64,000 nt of DNA from Apoda limacodes. Its lineage: Eukaryota; Arthropoda; Insecta; Lepidoptera; Limacodidae. Location of the stretch: the NCBI GenBank assembly GCA_946406115.1, contig OX291558.1, forward strand, positions 22,436,205 to 22,500,204, written 5' to 3'. This document shows, piece after piece, positions 28,201 through 43,900 of this stretch (position 1 is the first letter of the stretch; every line of letters begins with the position of its first letter). The position numbers and the translations under genes were made by a program. The notes under the pieces were generated by a model. That model was not told the origin of the DNA and made no database searches. It saw only the letters and a list, made by a program, of their open reading frames with translations.

Positions 28201-31200
28201 AAATATCCTATAATTCTTTGTTAGCACCAGAATCCAAACTGTGTAAACCTTGTAAGGCTTGAAATTATAAAAAAATTCAGAGGACCCATCGGTATAACAC
28301 TGTTTCCTATCGAATAGGTTAGTTTTTTTTGATATGTCAGCAGTATGGAAAAAAGTGCTTGCGCTATCGTTTATTAAAATATCATGAATCCTATAGCTGT
28401 AATTAAGAATCTTAGTAAACTGTTTATGAACCAAAACAAAGATCTTACTTGAAATTCAACCCACTAAAATCCATTCCAAAACCATTTTCATACTTTTTTA
28501 TTTCGCCGGCTGCTATTTGTACATCTCTTTTCGAAAGTCCAGCAAAATATACCTGCAATAAATAATTATTTTAAATCGATAAGATTTGAGAATAAAGGCA
28601 TAATATGTTAACAAATGTTTACCTGTACTAAATTATCCTTATAATTTTCCGATTTCTCATCAGTCCATTTCAAACAATCCAAATCTCCTAATGATGAGCA
28701 AGTTAATTTATGATACTCTGCTTTAACACTCAATGAACTTGGTAAGTAGTAATATCCTCCCCAGTGGCCCTTTTTAAGAAACGTTCAAAATATTAGTTTT
28801 TTGTTGTGTTTTTACTCTTTTTAAGAATAAAAAAAAAACAATCATAATCATATTGGAATTTCTGACCAAGTTATGTTGATTTATAAACTATAAAATTTAA
28901 CAAAACAATGTAATATAAAAATAACTGGGTGACCGCAAGCGCTCTCTTTTGATTTTAAGTTGCAGCGCCATCTGTTGCTGAGTCGCTTATATCAATCAAA
29001 CTTATATCAATATTCTTCGACATATGTATAATGTTGATATACAAGAATATTGATCGCTTAAAGTATAAGGCAAAATACTTCTTCAAAAATTAACAGTGGT
29101 ACCTGTCTTAAAACGTTGATTATCATGTTTTTCTCACTCTGTTCCTTAAAAATGCTATTTTCAAGATTAAAAGAAGGTGCGTGATAGTCATCAACGACAA
29201 AAATGCTGATTTTATTTGAATGTGTTTTCCTTAGGTTTTTAACAAGACCTGCAAGAAATTTGTTTAAACAACAAAGAAGAAAACAGATTTCTATTAAGAA
29301 AATTAAGTTAACTGTTTTATCATGTCAATAAGAGTTCTAAAGTTGTAATTAAATTACTTATTGTAGTGGTGATAGTGAAGCGTTTAGTATGCAAATTTTT
29401 GAATACAATGTAGTTTAAAACAAATGCAAAAAAAATCATGTGTGTTAAATTCTATTCTCACCTAAAAGACCACAATATGATTGTCTTTCAGAAACCAATA
29501 CAACATGCTTGGAGTTTTCTAGTTCGTTAAATATTCTTGGTAACCAATCAAAACTACCATATGTTACAGGAATTAAACACAGTGTTCCTTTATCATCGCT
29601 ACCTGTTTTTCTTAATAGAATCAAAATTTGTTTTCCAACAGATATAGCTGTAATTATGGTAAATAACTTGTATTTGGGATGTATAACAGTATCTGCTTCT
29701 ATAGCCAAAACAAAAGTTTCTTTCGCTATAGATTTGTACAAACTTTTCATTTTCTGAAAAAGAAAAGTGCTTGCATTTGAACTTTAACAAAAAGTATACA
29801 CAATATTTTAAAAAGAATGTTCTGAAATAAAATAACAAAAACAAAACATTTTACTTTGTCATGTCCGTCTATCTGTTTGTAAGTTACAATCTTATAAATC
29901 TGCTACGTTTGTTCGTATATTTGTATATATCTTCTTACGTTTACTTCAAATATGAAAATAATAACATAACTGCATACATAGAGCTAAGGATTTTCTGTCG
30001 CTCACTACAATGAGCTCTTTATACAGTAATTTTAGGCGTATATTAAAAGTGTTAAAGTATCTTTTGGTCTTAGTTGTATATTTTGCGAGCGCTCAAAGAG
30101 CTTTTCGTTTAATATTTACTAAAAATATGATTATTAATCGCATTTTTTATAAAATGAGAAAAAAAAACTTGTCAACAATTTATTTAAAACACTTTTTTTA
30201 TAAGAAATAAAAAGTAGTAATTTAGCGAGGAACATCATATCTTTTAAACCTAAAATTAAAACTTACTCTCAGAGTAATGATAAAATGTTTTATGTGACAG
30301 CATTATATCGCTAATGCAAATTATTATTTCTTACCATTTCATCGCCCAGTAAGTCATCTAATATTATTAAGTTAGAGCTCATTAACTTAGGACATATTGA
30401 AATATCGAAATCTTTGTTTTCAATCACGACTTTATCTATCTGAAATGTATTTGACGGGATTTTGTCAGCTACTGCATTAACTTTACTGACAAATTTCAAA
30501 TCGTTATTTTTACATATTTCTACAATCTTTATGTGGTTGGCTAAAACATTTTCAGCCACAATTTGTAGATTAATTTGAAAAACAGCACTTATCTGTAAAT
30601 ATAAAACTAGCTGTTATAAATCGTAAATTATTATCTACCATAAACATTGTCGTCATAAAATTTTCTTACATCTACAACTCCAGTAAAAAAATGGGGAACA
30701 AACGATTTGTATTGTAATTCAAATGGATTATAATCAGTTTGTTGCTCATTCGTGAAACGAAGGTTTAGGATTTCAACTCCTCCGCATCTGTAATTTAAAT
30801 AAGTGTATTTTGTAAAATTTTCTATTAATGATATTACATAAATATCTTTGCCATTAGTAGGACTAAGGATGCTGTAGCGCCGCATACTATGAGCTGAGCC
30901 TAAATAATCATTTAATTCATACAGTCCGCCACCAAAGGCGTCTAATGTCAGCAATCGTGAGGTAAGGTGTACAGCGAGATGGAAGACGAGCGCACATGAG
31001 TACCATATATGGTCATGGCTAGTGGCTTACTGTCCAGCCAGTCTTACATTTCGTCGTAACGCCATGACTGCCTTGACGTTGTCGGATTTATCAAAGGCGA
31101 TGACTGACTGTATGAATGAAATAAATGTTTTGGCTGTGCTATTACTGCGTACGAACGTTGACAGTGAAGTGGAGTGGAGTTCTTGGGCCAGACTGGCCCT

Positions 31201-34200
31201 GGTGGGCTGTTCAAATACTAACAAGTATTAAGTAGTATGTTGTCTATTCTTGTATATGCTGTTTTTTTTATAAATTTTTTTTGGACATTATACAAAACGC
31301 CGTCTGGCCCCAAAGTAAGCAAAGCTTGTGTTATGGGAACCAGACAACGAATACAAATACATAAATATTACCATTTTTTTGTAAATACATACGTATCATA
31401 ATAAATACACCCAGACTCAAGACAAACACAAATGTTAATATTGTGACATAAATGTTTGTCCAGTGAGGGAATCGAACCCAAACCCTCTGCACGGCAGCTA
31501 GCCACTCTACCGACTAGGCTGCGAGGGAGTTAAAGTGTTAAAACGCAATATCCAGCAACTCAGATACTCTTATTTAACAACAATTGACAATGTGAAATTA
31601 TTTTTTTTGGCTAAATTATATAAATGATGAAAATATATTATCTTTTTGACATCAATTGAGTTTTATTTTATAGATATAGGTACATAATTACTAAAATATA
31701 TTTTTTGACTAAAGACGCTCTTTAAATCAAAATGTTTAATCAATAAAAACTGCTTTTTATTACTGCAATTTATATTCAAAGTCAAACTCAAAGTAATTTT
31801 TTCTAATCAAATTAAGTTTTTACAAACACGTTTGAATCGTCAAAGTTATTTAATGCTATTTCTATTTTTTAAAAGAATTAGACTTGATAAAAACATTATT
31901 TTATTCCTTATATTATGTTTTTTGTAACTAACTGTATTTGGGTAGGTTACATAGCTTGTTGGCATATGCGTTTAACATGAGTTAGCTAATGGTTAGGTGC
32001 CATGTTAGCGCCACATTGTACGCTAATTGCTACTGTATGTTCGGTAATTCAGTACTAGTTACGGACTACGGCCGTCAAAATGGCGCCTGACCATCTGTTA
32101 ACTCATTTGAAACGCACAACAAGCATCTACTTACTTTGTAACTCCAGATAGATTACAACGTTGTGCTTCTAATATTTGTATAGAATCGACGTATTTGTTT
32201 TTCTCATGCTCATTTACACAAATCTTTATCGTTTTAATAAATTTAGGAACAGACACTTCATTATATTCTCTTGAGAGTGAATTAAATTGAAAAAGTCCAT
32301 CTAGAAATTGTATCCAGTCATTGTTCCACCTTATATGAGCTTTGTTGAATTTACTATTTGTTGAATGTATTGATTGAAAACTGGATCTTAAAACAAAAAT
32401 ATTTTTTTTTTACATAGAATATCTAAATATGATGGGCAAAATAAGAGCGACATAAAAAAAAATACCAAAACCAATTGCAACTTATTCAATTATGATTATA
32501 ATGATTATATTTTTATAATCATTATCACTATCAAATAAGATTCTTTTTTGAAAATATAAATACGACTATAAGAGCCCTCGCTGGGCTTGAAATTTTTAGA
32601 TTTTCAGTGGTACGCGTTTTAGGCAATAAAATTAATTATTATATGATCGATTGTTATAGGTTTGTGTTAGCTTGCGTAAATGAAACGGTTAAATAAATTA
32701 CCGAAGTATTCTTTAAAAAAAAAATAAAAAAGAACGAAACAGTATAGAAAACGTCATTTTTTAACACAAAAATCGTTTTTATCTCAAATTTCGGCATGAC
32801 CTTTCATTTAGAGTTAGACTTTTTTTTTTTTTTTTTTTTTTATTATATTTTTATTTAACGGCCTTGCAACATGTTTATGAGACGAATGTACTTTGATGGC
32901 AAACCAGACTGGAGCATATGATTTTACGACAAATGTCGCCAATGAATACTGGTGGCGTTTGGCAACTTTTTATAACTATTTCATAATATGATGCAAAAAA
33001 AAAATTTCGTTCTGCCCTAGTATGTATGCCATATTTATCTTATTGTTTAGTTGATTTTTTTAAATATCATATTATTATAATTCTTAGAAATAAAGTTATA
33101 ATGTGCAGGTTAGAAATAAATCCTATTGTAGTCATAGTCATGATATCCGGCATCTAGTTGCTCACTGCCCGAATCGGCCCTTTTTCATAAAATTTTACAA
33201 TGCATGAGTCTGAACTGCCCGTAGCTCTAACTAGATTGTCAAGCCACCTATTTAAACACTGCGCTTTCCAAGTCATGATCTTAACTCTAGAACCATCCTT
33301 TCCAAGCGTTAATTATTTCTACGAGCTATATCGCTAGCCGATTGCGGCTTTAGTTTACTAATATTTAAGCTATCTATTAGTTCTTCTACGTTTTTACTTA
33401 TTCAGGATTCTAACAGCAGTAATATAAGTCACGACTAGCAATACTTGATGACTGGTTGAAGACTTTTACCTTAAAGCACACAGACATTTCTTAAACAAAT
33501 TTGGGCTTTCCCCAGTGAAAACGGCTTAAGGTGTGACATGGGAATTAAACATATTCTTTGCACGTCTATGTTTATTTTAGGAATTAACTGTTAGGATGCT
33601 TTGCAGGGGCTATTGAACATTTTTCTATGGGTATGAAAATAATGTGCTCAAAAAACTGAATCGTAATTATATATTCCCCATTGATGCTGATACCCCATCC
33701 TTTCCAACTCATATGCTTGAAAACATAGGGTGCTTCTGCTTTACACTTTTTGTAGCCAGTGCCGTTTTGTGCGTTGGTCTTGTTTTAAGACATCTTCACA
33801 AAATCCACTAGTCGCAGTCTCCGAAATTTCCTTTGCGCAATTCTCAATTTCCTTTCACCCTAAGCTCATCGCCTCTTTGCTTATTCTACTTATCGTTAAA
33901 AGCGTGTATTGGAGTTATCTATAGATTTTGAAATCTCCTCATACGTGGACTCAATTCCTTCTTACAATTTGTTTAGAGGTTAGTGCATGGTATATTTGTA
34001 TTACCCTCAGCAAATATCGTTTATTGATTCTTAATATCAAGTTTACTAACCTCTTAAACAGATTCTCAATCGTAAACAGTTAATAAGCAAAGTATATCAG
34101 CTTTCTTTTTTTTCAAAATTCCAAGTGGACAATTTGCAGGAAAATGCTAGTATATTTACTCGTTTAGTGCCAAAAACTTATCTGAACTTCTAACCTTCGC

Positions 34201-37200
34201 TATTTGGTCACTAGTGTCGTTGTAATTGTAAACCTCTTTAATATGGCGGCTGTATGTAGTTTTGAATTTTAACTGTCGAATCAGAGAAGTTCGGTTCACT
34301 ATATATACAACCCTTTGCCACAGTGTTTAGTTAAGATTAGGTCTATACTATACCCATTTTGATTTGAACAACGTGTTTTCTTACCTAGTTTTTAGTTATG
34401 TTTTAATGATTGGGGATTTATAGATTATCGTTTTAGGATTATTGCAATTAATACCAAATTAGCATTTATTTTATTAATGTCAAATAAATAAAAGAAATGT
34501 ATATGTAGTAGTAAATTGGTGGAATTGGCCGTTTTACAAAACATCACGCTATTTTATTTGAATTATTTATTTTTCAAGTGTCTATATAACAAAGTATTCT
34601 GTCAATATTCAGACAGCCGGACGGACAGTGGAGTCTTAGTAATTACCCTTTGGGTACGGAACCCTAAAATGAGCTGTCTACGGTGGGTTCAGGTTCATAT
34701 AGATTGTACTCTATTGTTTTAACTTTTTGGCTGTTTTTAGTTTTAATTAAGTTTTATTACCTAATCAAAAGGAATATCCCACTTAAAATTTTCTTGGCAG
34801 TGCGCTTAATTATATGGCTAAAAAGTTTCTGTTGGAGTACTTGTAACGTAGAGTACCAAGTTTTACATGACGCAATTCAATTCTGGCAAAATTACAACCT
34901 AACGGCTAATCACTGCGCTCCTTAAGTTTTGCTCCTAAGATACATGTATCTAATGCAACAAGATCATAATATAGATAAACATGGGGCGCTGCCATATGTA
35001 GAACGTATTGACAATCCAGCTCATAATAAAAAACCGGCCAAGTGCAAGTTACACTCGCGCACCGAGGGTTCCGTACCTACCACCATTTATGTAATCTACT
35101 AACACAAACAAAGGTAAGTTGCGGTTTACGATTTATGACGTATTAAAAAAAACTACCGACTAGATTTCTTTTAAACCAATTTTCGGTGGAAGTTTGCATG
35201 GTAATGTAAATCATATATTTTTTTAGTTTTATCATTCTCTTATTTTAGGAGTTACATTTTACCACTTTGAAAGTGTCTGTCGCGCAAACTATTCAGTTTA
35301 GAATTTTTTTTTATTAGAAACCTCAATATCATTTTTGAAGACCTATTCATAGATATCCCACACGTATGGATTTGATGAAAAAAAATATATTTGAGTTTCA
35401 GTTTTAAGTATGGGGAACCCCAAAAATTTATTGTTTTATTTATATTTTTGTGTAAAAATCTTAATGCGGTTCACAGAATACATCTACTTATCAAGTTTCA
35501 ACAGTATAGTTCTTATAGTTTCGGAAAAAAGTGACTGTGACATACGGACGGACAGACAGACAGACATGACGAATCTATAAGGGTTCCGTTTTTTGCCATT
35601 TGGCTACGGAACCCTATAAACGGCTCTGTTTTATCACATGACCAGCCGTTATGTGACACAGTGAATTTTACAATTAAGCTGCCACATATTTAGTTTTTAA
35701 AGCGATTTGATAATTGGTGTAAAAAATTACCCGTACGAATGACCTTTGCAATAAAATATTTTGTAAATGTCTTTACTGCTTATAATAAGTTCATCTTTGT
35801 CAGTAGCAGTATCATTCCAGTCATATAAACTGGTATCAGAATTTATCTCATCGAGTTTTCCACTAACAATTTCTGTATTTTCACAACTGATCTGCAAGTG
35901 TATCACAAATGTTAGTATTTGAAATCTATAGGTAGGTATTTCTAGTTCAGTTCTATAATATTTTTATAAGTTACCTCAAAATTGTAGCTACCCTTGTTTA
36001 TTTCAACACATAATCTTAATGGCTCATCCTTTGTTATTGTTACTTCACCATAAAATTTCACGTCGCGGAAAATTACTGACATTTCTTTATAGTCTAAGCC
36101 TTTGGACATTGCTAGGGTTTCCCAAATTAAAACTAAATATGCGGCTTCCGGAAACACATTTTTTCCTAGATGAAAAGCAAAACACATAAAATATCCAATT
36201 AATAGAATATAGAATAATAACCAAATAAACAAGACTGTAGATAGACATTGTCTTTTAGGTCAATCCATGCTAATATTTTACATGCGAAAGTGACTTTGTT
36301 TGTTTGTACTTTGTTTGCGTCTTCAGTTGAGCTGAAATTTAGTAAAGTGATATTTTTTATCCTGCAGAAATAAAATCAAAACCGAATTACACGTGGATTC
36401 TTTCTGTAATCAAACACTTGCCGTAGAAATCCCATGCCGATAGCCAAATTAAGCGCGGGCTGAACTGCTTGCGAAATCTGGTTTTACTATGAAGAACATT
36501 ATTCTTACCATTTCTAACATATCCTTCAAAGTATTTGTAATCGTCATCAAATAAAGACATAACAAAGTTTCTTTCTAGTGTTCTTATTTTATCTCTTGGA
36601 TTGTATTTAGCTTGGAGCCTAAATAACAAAAAATATATTTTCATCAGCAATGTGTATAAGTTGGAACAACTTATAAATCTGTGCTGGTGTTCAAGATTTT
36701 TTCTACAGACTTACCATTCTTCACTGTGTTCCCAGTCTACCAAATGCGACAGCAGTGGCGTTTCCGTAGAAACTGGATATTGAATTTTGGGATAAAGAAT
36801 ATCCACTTTCGGATTTAATCCCGTTTCATACAGCCTAAAAATAGAAATTGTTGATTGCAAAACTAGCAAACGTGACAGTAAAGTATCACAAACTTAACAC
36901 ATACCTATAAAACATTTTCAACTATTATTTAAGAGGGGGCAGAAAGGTATATTGTCCAAAGTCGAAGTCTAAATACAAACAAACAGACACTACTACATAA
37001 TAAGTCCAAGGCAGCAAAAATTTAATTACCTCGGTAGAAGAAAATCACAAAAATACCTTTAGTTTTGTCAATTTTAGATTTAGTTATTTTTTAATTGGTA
37101 CATATAAATAAGCGAAAATAACAATATAATATTGCTTAATACAAAACCTATTCGGTAACTTATACGCAAATTTTCAATACAAAAAATAATAATATTCGAG

Positions 37201-40200
37201 TTATTAATATTTAATGTTTTATTTCCGTTCATATTTCGCGTTGTCTGGCTTTGTGCCCCCCCTTAGCATTTTGATATTTTTACTTTATTAGATATTTTGA
37301 TCTTATTAGATATTATAGGACACAATACGTGTATTTTTTTTTTGTCTGGGTTAGTAAAAATTGAAATTAGATGTAATGTAACCTAGGAATGACACACTCA
37401 CTTTCCTATAGCCCCCAAAAAATATTTTACGGGGTTAACATGTCCTCGTCTAGTCAACGGAATATGTAAACATCCACTGAGAGACCGCTTGAGGATAGCT
37501 TGCAGAAGTCCATGGGGTGCAATTTCAATTACCAAAGCATTTGATGGAATAAGCTTTGATGTTTCTTCAAACAACACTGAATTCTAAAATTAATAATTCT
37601 TAAGCTTATTTTTATTGAGTTTTGTAGATAATATGACCAAGCAGTGCCAAGCAGTGCCAAGTCAAAAAGCAAGTTTTAGAGATATGAGCAGTTTGAAGTT
37701 CTTAATGTAAAGGTAATATTTTTATCTTTAGGATAAAAGGTATGAGAGTATTTTAGAATAGATATTTGAGTCTTATTATTATTTTGTAGTGTATTTTTCG
37801 TTTAAGGCTTCATAGTGCGTTGCGAGTTTAAAATGATATTCAACATTTATTTACAGATAAAAACGTATTTCCCTAATTCTTTGAGTGAATTTTGCCTGTA
37901 AACCTACTTAATATTCTTTTTATCCTATTTATTCAAAAAGAGCTGGTTGGTACTTTAATCCCAAGGGACGCAAAGTGGTTTTAATTTGGAATGTGGATAT
38001 TGTGGATAAATGTTCCAATCACCAAAGAGATCGCTTAAGGACATTGTATGAACAAGTAACTAGCTAAATATAAAACAGGCTGGCCGCGCGCGGACCAAAT
38101 AAAAAAAAGTTTGTGAAAAGGTAAAAACCGCGTGAAATGTATTCCACCGTTGTAATTGATTACTCAAATTAGTATTTATGATACTTTTATAAAAAAAATA
38201 GTGCGTTTTCCTGAAGTAGTAATAATGAAATAAATAATTGTACTATTCTAATATATAAAGTAACACTTACCTCTTTTCCTGGTAATAAGAAGTAGAGTGT
38301 ATCACTCGGTCGTAAATTATTATACCTCGTGTGCCAACTCAAACATAGAAACCCTCGCTGCGCTCGGTTATCTACTCTAGAATCCTTCGCTACACTCTGG
38401 ATTCAAAATAACGCCCTTGCCGTAAGAATGTTATTTTGATCCATTGTGATACAATCTACTATTGTATATGTCCACAAATCACACTATACTGTAGATGAAA
38501 GAGTTGGAACAGATGAATTAAGTTTAACATATCTCAATACCAATCCCTTAAGGAAACAACTTAGACTTTATGTAGGCGCGTAGGCAAGTTATTGTATATA
38601 TATTATAGCTAAAAATATTGCTTTTGTAAGATTTACCAATAGATTGTTGGTATGGTACTCAGCTGAAGAATATTTTGCGATTGGATCATCCCATTTGTCT
38701 TGTGGTATGGATGTAGATAGCCATTTCTTGCTTCGTTCTTTTGGTTTTGTAATAATTTCACTTAAATATTTCAAAAGACCAGGACCTAAGTACAAGTAAA
38801 ATTAGTTTTGATACACTTTAAATACAAAACCAATTGTCTTTCCATAACAATTTAAACCAAACTATTTTACAATTACAAATATATTTATTTGTAAAACATA
38901 GTAATAAATACAAGTCTTACACAATAACAATTACGGTGTGTGTGTTCTCGATGTTTTTCCGTGGGGTTTTGCGTAAAAATATCGAAATATGCATTAATTA
39001 ATACGTTCTTAATCAGTAATACGAGTAATACTAAAATTGACAAAAATATTAGAAATCTAATAATTGCAATGAATAATCATTAAAAAAGTCATTGATTGTA
39101 TACCTAGGGAAATTCTAGGAAAAACCTAGGAAATACCAAGAAAAGGTTTTTTTTAAATGAAATTATCTGTAGTTCTTTAAGAGTGTGCCATTGTACAGAA
39201 TCGTGTCAACAAAAAGGGAACAAGTAGGTATAGTTCCTATTTCCAAAATAAAACCAAAATATCTTAATTAATCACAAACAATAGTAGAAGTTTTATAATT
39301 TTTTTATAGTTTTCATTTATTTTATTGCGACCTCGACTGTCGTGTAAACTATGTTTTTTTAATAATATGAAGTTATTCAATTAATTTTATACAATCTATC
39401 AAGTAAAGCATATAGTTTTTTTAGGGAATACGTTCAACAGTTTTATAAAAATCCCTGTTGTAAAAACAGACAGATTTCTTGCATAGTATGCCTTAAATAG
39501 TTTAACTTATTTGTAAAGTTTTGCACAATTTTGATAAATATTGAGCTTGTGTGAATTTTAGTCGTTCTTCAGTTCATTTTTAACCGACTTCAAAAAAAGG
39601 AGGAGGTTCTCAATTCGACTGTATATATTTTTTTTTATGGATGTTCAGCCATAACTTTTTTATTTATGAACCGATTTACGTGATTTTTTTTATTCGACAG
39701 GATATACTTGCGAGTTGGTCCCATAAAAAAATAGCCAAATCGATTCAGTAGTTTAGTTTTAAGACAATATTTTTAAAAATACCTATGTCATCCAAATAAC
39801 TTTCCCTTGAAAAAAGCACTTTGTCACTCAAAAGTAACAAATAAAAACTTTTCAATAAATAAACCAACTGGCTTCAAAAAGATGCACTAAAAAGGTAAAA
39901 ATAATTACTTATTTCTAAAAATCTGATCTGAATTACAGTTTGGAGTTGGTTTCATGCAAGAGAAGCGTGTTATTAACTGTTAGGGAATAGATAAATTAAT
40001 TACTGCAATAAATTAAATTAAAAAAATTTAACTCTCCGGTTTCTTACATATTTTCTCTTCAGATCATTTCAAAGTAATTTTACTGCAATAAATTAAATTA
40101 AATAATTTAATTCTCCGATCTCTTACATATTTTCTAATATTTTTGTAACGTTATTTTGTGTTGATCTTTTTTGTTTACGAAAATACCTGCTTTAGCGATA

Positions 40201-40901
40201 TATTTCGAGTGATATGCTATATTTGAGCAAGGCACTTCTTTTGCAAAAACCCCTTGGTTAATAAGATCTGCAACAAAATCCTTCATAATATCAGTTGGTC
40301 CTGATATCGTCGATGATTCAAAGCTATTGTGGCAAGCTACTTCAATTCCTTGAGGGCAAAGTGGAAGAACCTGTAAAAATAAGCTTTCATAGCATTCCGT
40401 ACTAAAATCAATTTATTGGCATTCTACTAGTAACGGTTACAGCTCACATTGCTGGGGATTTGTAATCTAGGTACAGATTTACAATGATTCTTACAATGTA
40501 CAACGGCGCTCACTTTCCTGCTCAAGTTACGAGTATCATCCCTGCCTAGCCAAATTTGGTAAGATCTTGTCAATGCTTTTTTTTAAATATCTTTTACCAG
40601 GCTTTTCCCTACATATTTCAGTAGGTTTTAAAAATATTTCGTTGGTAAACCCTCCAACACAACTTCTACTGTAGTTAACCGGATTACCATTTTATGTTAA
40701 TTACTTTTCATATGAAGTACTATTTTTTAACTTCTCTTTGAGACGAGAAGTTGTGAAGTGAACATAATCCGAAAATTATGTTTTCTTTACGTTTGATGTC
40801 CCTTGGTTCAATGACATCTCAATCGATTCCTGTACTCCTGAAACTGAACTGCTTAGTTTTTCAGAAATATTGAACCAGTGGTTTATTTTTCTGAATGAAA
40901 T

Positions 40902-40937
<36 letters not shown>

Positions 40938-43900
40938 CCACTAAGGTGGCAAACAAGCTTACGGCCCGCCTGATGGTAAGCGGTCACCGTAGCCTATGGA
41001 CGCTTGCAACACCAGGGGTATCACTTGCGCGTTGCCGACCCTTCAGAAATCTAATAACTTCTTTCTTGAAGAACTCCATACTGTAGTCCTTGCAGAAAAC
41101 CTTGGCAGGGAGCTCATTCCACAACTTAAGCGTTCGCGGGAGGAAGTTTCTCTGAAACCGCACTGTACGCGACCATTTAGGTTCTAAAGTGTGAGAATGA
41201 ATTCCCTGCCGATGGCGAGCGGTGCGATGGTAGAAAGTAGCCGTGGGCATCATTTCGAACAATTCCTCAGAACACAACCCATTGTACAAGCGGTAGAACA
41301 CACACAGTGAGGCAAAGTCTCTCCTCAGACTTAAGGGCTCGATACCGCAAGTGAGTTTGGGATCGTCGACAATTCTCACAGCCCGTCGTTGAACCGAGTC
41401 AAAAGGGTCAAGCTGGTATCCGGGTGCACCTGCCCAGAGATGGCAGCAGTACTCCATATGGGGCCGAACTTGCGACTTGTAAAGTAACAACCTTTGCCCC
41501 GACGTGAAGTACTGCTTCGCTCTGTTGAGTACACCAAGTTTTTTGGACGCCAGCTTTACCTTATCTTGTAAATGATCTCGGAACTGAACATCGCTGGAGA
41601 TGTCGACACCAAGGATCCCAATGCTCTTGGAGATGGAGAGGGGAGTGTTCTGGAATTGTGGGACCACAGTGAATGGAGTTTTCTTAGCGGTGAACGCGCA
41701 CACTTGTGTCTTTGTAGGGTTGAATCGGACCAAGTTTACCCGTCCCCAGTCAGAGACCTGGGACAGTGTGGTCTCGATTTGAGACACAAGTTCTCCGCGG
41801 TTTTCCTCCACAAGGGAACGAGGGATGTTTGCACTTGCGGAACACCAGCATTAATGTCCATGCTATCAGAGCAACTACCGTCAACTACAGTTCGTATGCG
41901 TCTGCCGGACAAAAAGCTAGCCACCCATTTGCACAAACCCTCGGGCACTCCGTAAGATGGCAACTTCGATAGAAGACCGCGGTGCCAGACCCGATCGAAC
42001 GCCTTCGCTATGTCCAGGCTACATGCCAATGCCTCCCCCTGACTCTCAATGGCTAGTGCCCATCGGTGTGTGAGATACACTAGAAGGTCACCAGTCGAGC
42101 GACCGTGGCGAAAGCCATATTGACGGTCACTGACCAGATCGTGTACTTCTAGGTATCTTAGAAGCTGTGTGTTGATCACACGCTCCATCACCTTAGAGAG
42201 GAGAGAGGTAATAGCGATAGGCCTGTAATTCGATGGATCTGATCTATCGCCCTTTTTGGGCACCGGGTGCACATTCGCAGTCTTCCATGTAGACGGAAAT
42301 TGCCTAGTGTGGTAGGAAAGCGCGAAGAGGCGCGTGAGTACAGGACATAACTCAGGAGCACACTGCTTAAGCACCACTGCTGGTATACCGTCTGGCCCAC
42401 TCGACTTATGAACGTCTAGAGAAAGCAACGCCCGCCTGACCTCCCGCTGCGTTATGGAGATTTCCGGCATGGACTTACCGCACCACGGTATAGTAGGTGG
42501 TACAGCGCCTTCATCGTTCATATTCGAGTTCGAGGCAAAGAGACTGCCCAGTAGATCGGCTTTCTCTTTAGCACTATGGGCCAAGTCACCATCGGTCTTT
42601 CGCAGTGGTGGTAACGACGACTGGCAGAAGTTCCCTTCGGCAGCTTTGGCAAGCGACCAGAAAGCACGACTCCCAGAAGGATAGCTCGCAAGTCGCCCAC
42701 CTATTTTGCCGATGAATTGGAATTTTGCTCTGGCAGTTGCTTTCTTACTTTTCTCATTTACGTTCATATTTTTCTCACAACTACTTCTATTTCAATAAAA
42801 CTAACATACTAACTACTAACTTTTTAAACTACCGCGCTTTGTTTATATTATTTTTTATATTTATCGGGTCATACACGGGTAAAACACAACCTGGCCGAAA
42901 CGTTGAAAACCCTAAAGTTAAATGTTTTTTTGTTCGCGTGTAAGACCCGATAAATATAAAAATAAAACGAATATTTTTTTGTTTATTATTCCAATAATAA
43001 TGATGTACACTTACTTTACAATAAAACCATCTAACTAAAAAACTCAGTAGATTTGTGTGTGGATAGTAAATTCGTTTATAGTTATTTTATTTTTATTCTT
43101 TAAACTTATACAAATGTTTGATAAATCGATCGTATTTCATGTCTTAATCAAATTATTGTACGATGAATCATAATTATAAATAAATAAATAATACCTCACA
43201 AATATTTTTGGACATTACACAGTTACACACAGCGCCGTCTGGTTCCAAAATAAGCAAAGTTTGTGTGGTGGATACCAGACAACGGATACAAATACATATA
43301 TATTTCTTTTTATTTGTAGAAACATACATATTATACGTAGAAAACACCTCTTCCCAAGACAAACACAGATAATAAATTTTTATCTTGTGCGGGAATTGAT
43401 CCCACGCCCATCGATTCAGCAGTCGGGCAATAATAAAAATCTCAACATAAGATGGTAAAGATATTTTGAATTCAAAGTCATTGATTTTGGAAATAAATTT
43501 GCCTACTTAAAGTCACGAATTTTTTTAACAACTTGAAATTGAAAACTAAGGAATTACATTATAAGCAGCATTGCCTACACTTCAAAAGTTGCCGATCTCA
43601 TTGAATGGAACCGCCATTTTAAAAAAAATACCCTGCATCAATTTTTTAATAAGATTCTTTTGAAATTAAATATTTTTTTAAAAAAATTGGAAGGTATAAG
43701 AAAAACAAATATTTTTAATTAAATATTTACATATTATCATACAGCGTATTTCCAGATTTTGCCCTTCTTAGGTGATAAAATCATAATTTTATGAGTAAGT
43801 TATTCGCCATGTAATCATATATAGAATATATAGAAGAAGAATATATTATATAGCATATTTCAAGATCTATTTCCACAAAATCCATATATTTTCTGTAAGT

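Noticed and set aside
29509..29757. 82-codon plus-strand ORF
   Set aside because: Antisense shadow of FAS exon 21.
30631..30669. Extension of FAS exon 19 to the GT at 30638
   Set aside because: It leaves phase 1 and throws exon 20 out of frame; GAT|GTAAGA at 30670 is stronger and keeps phase.
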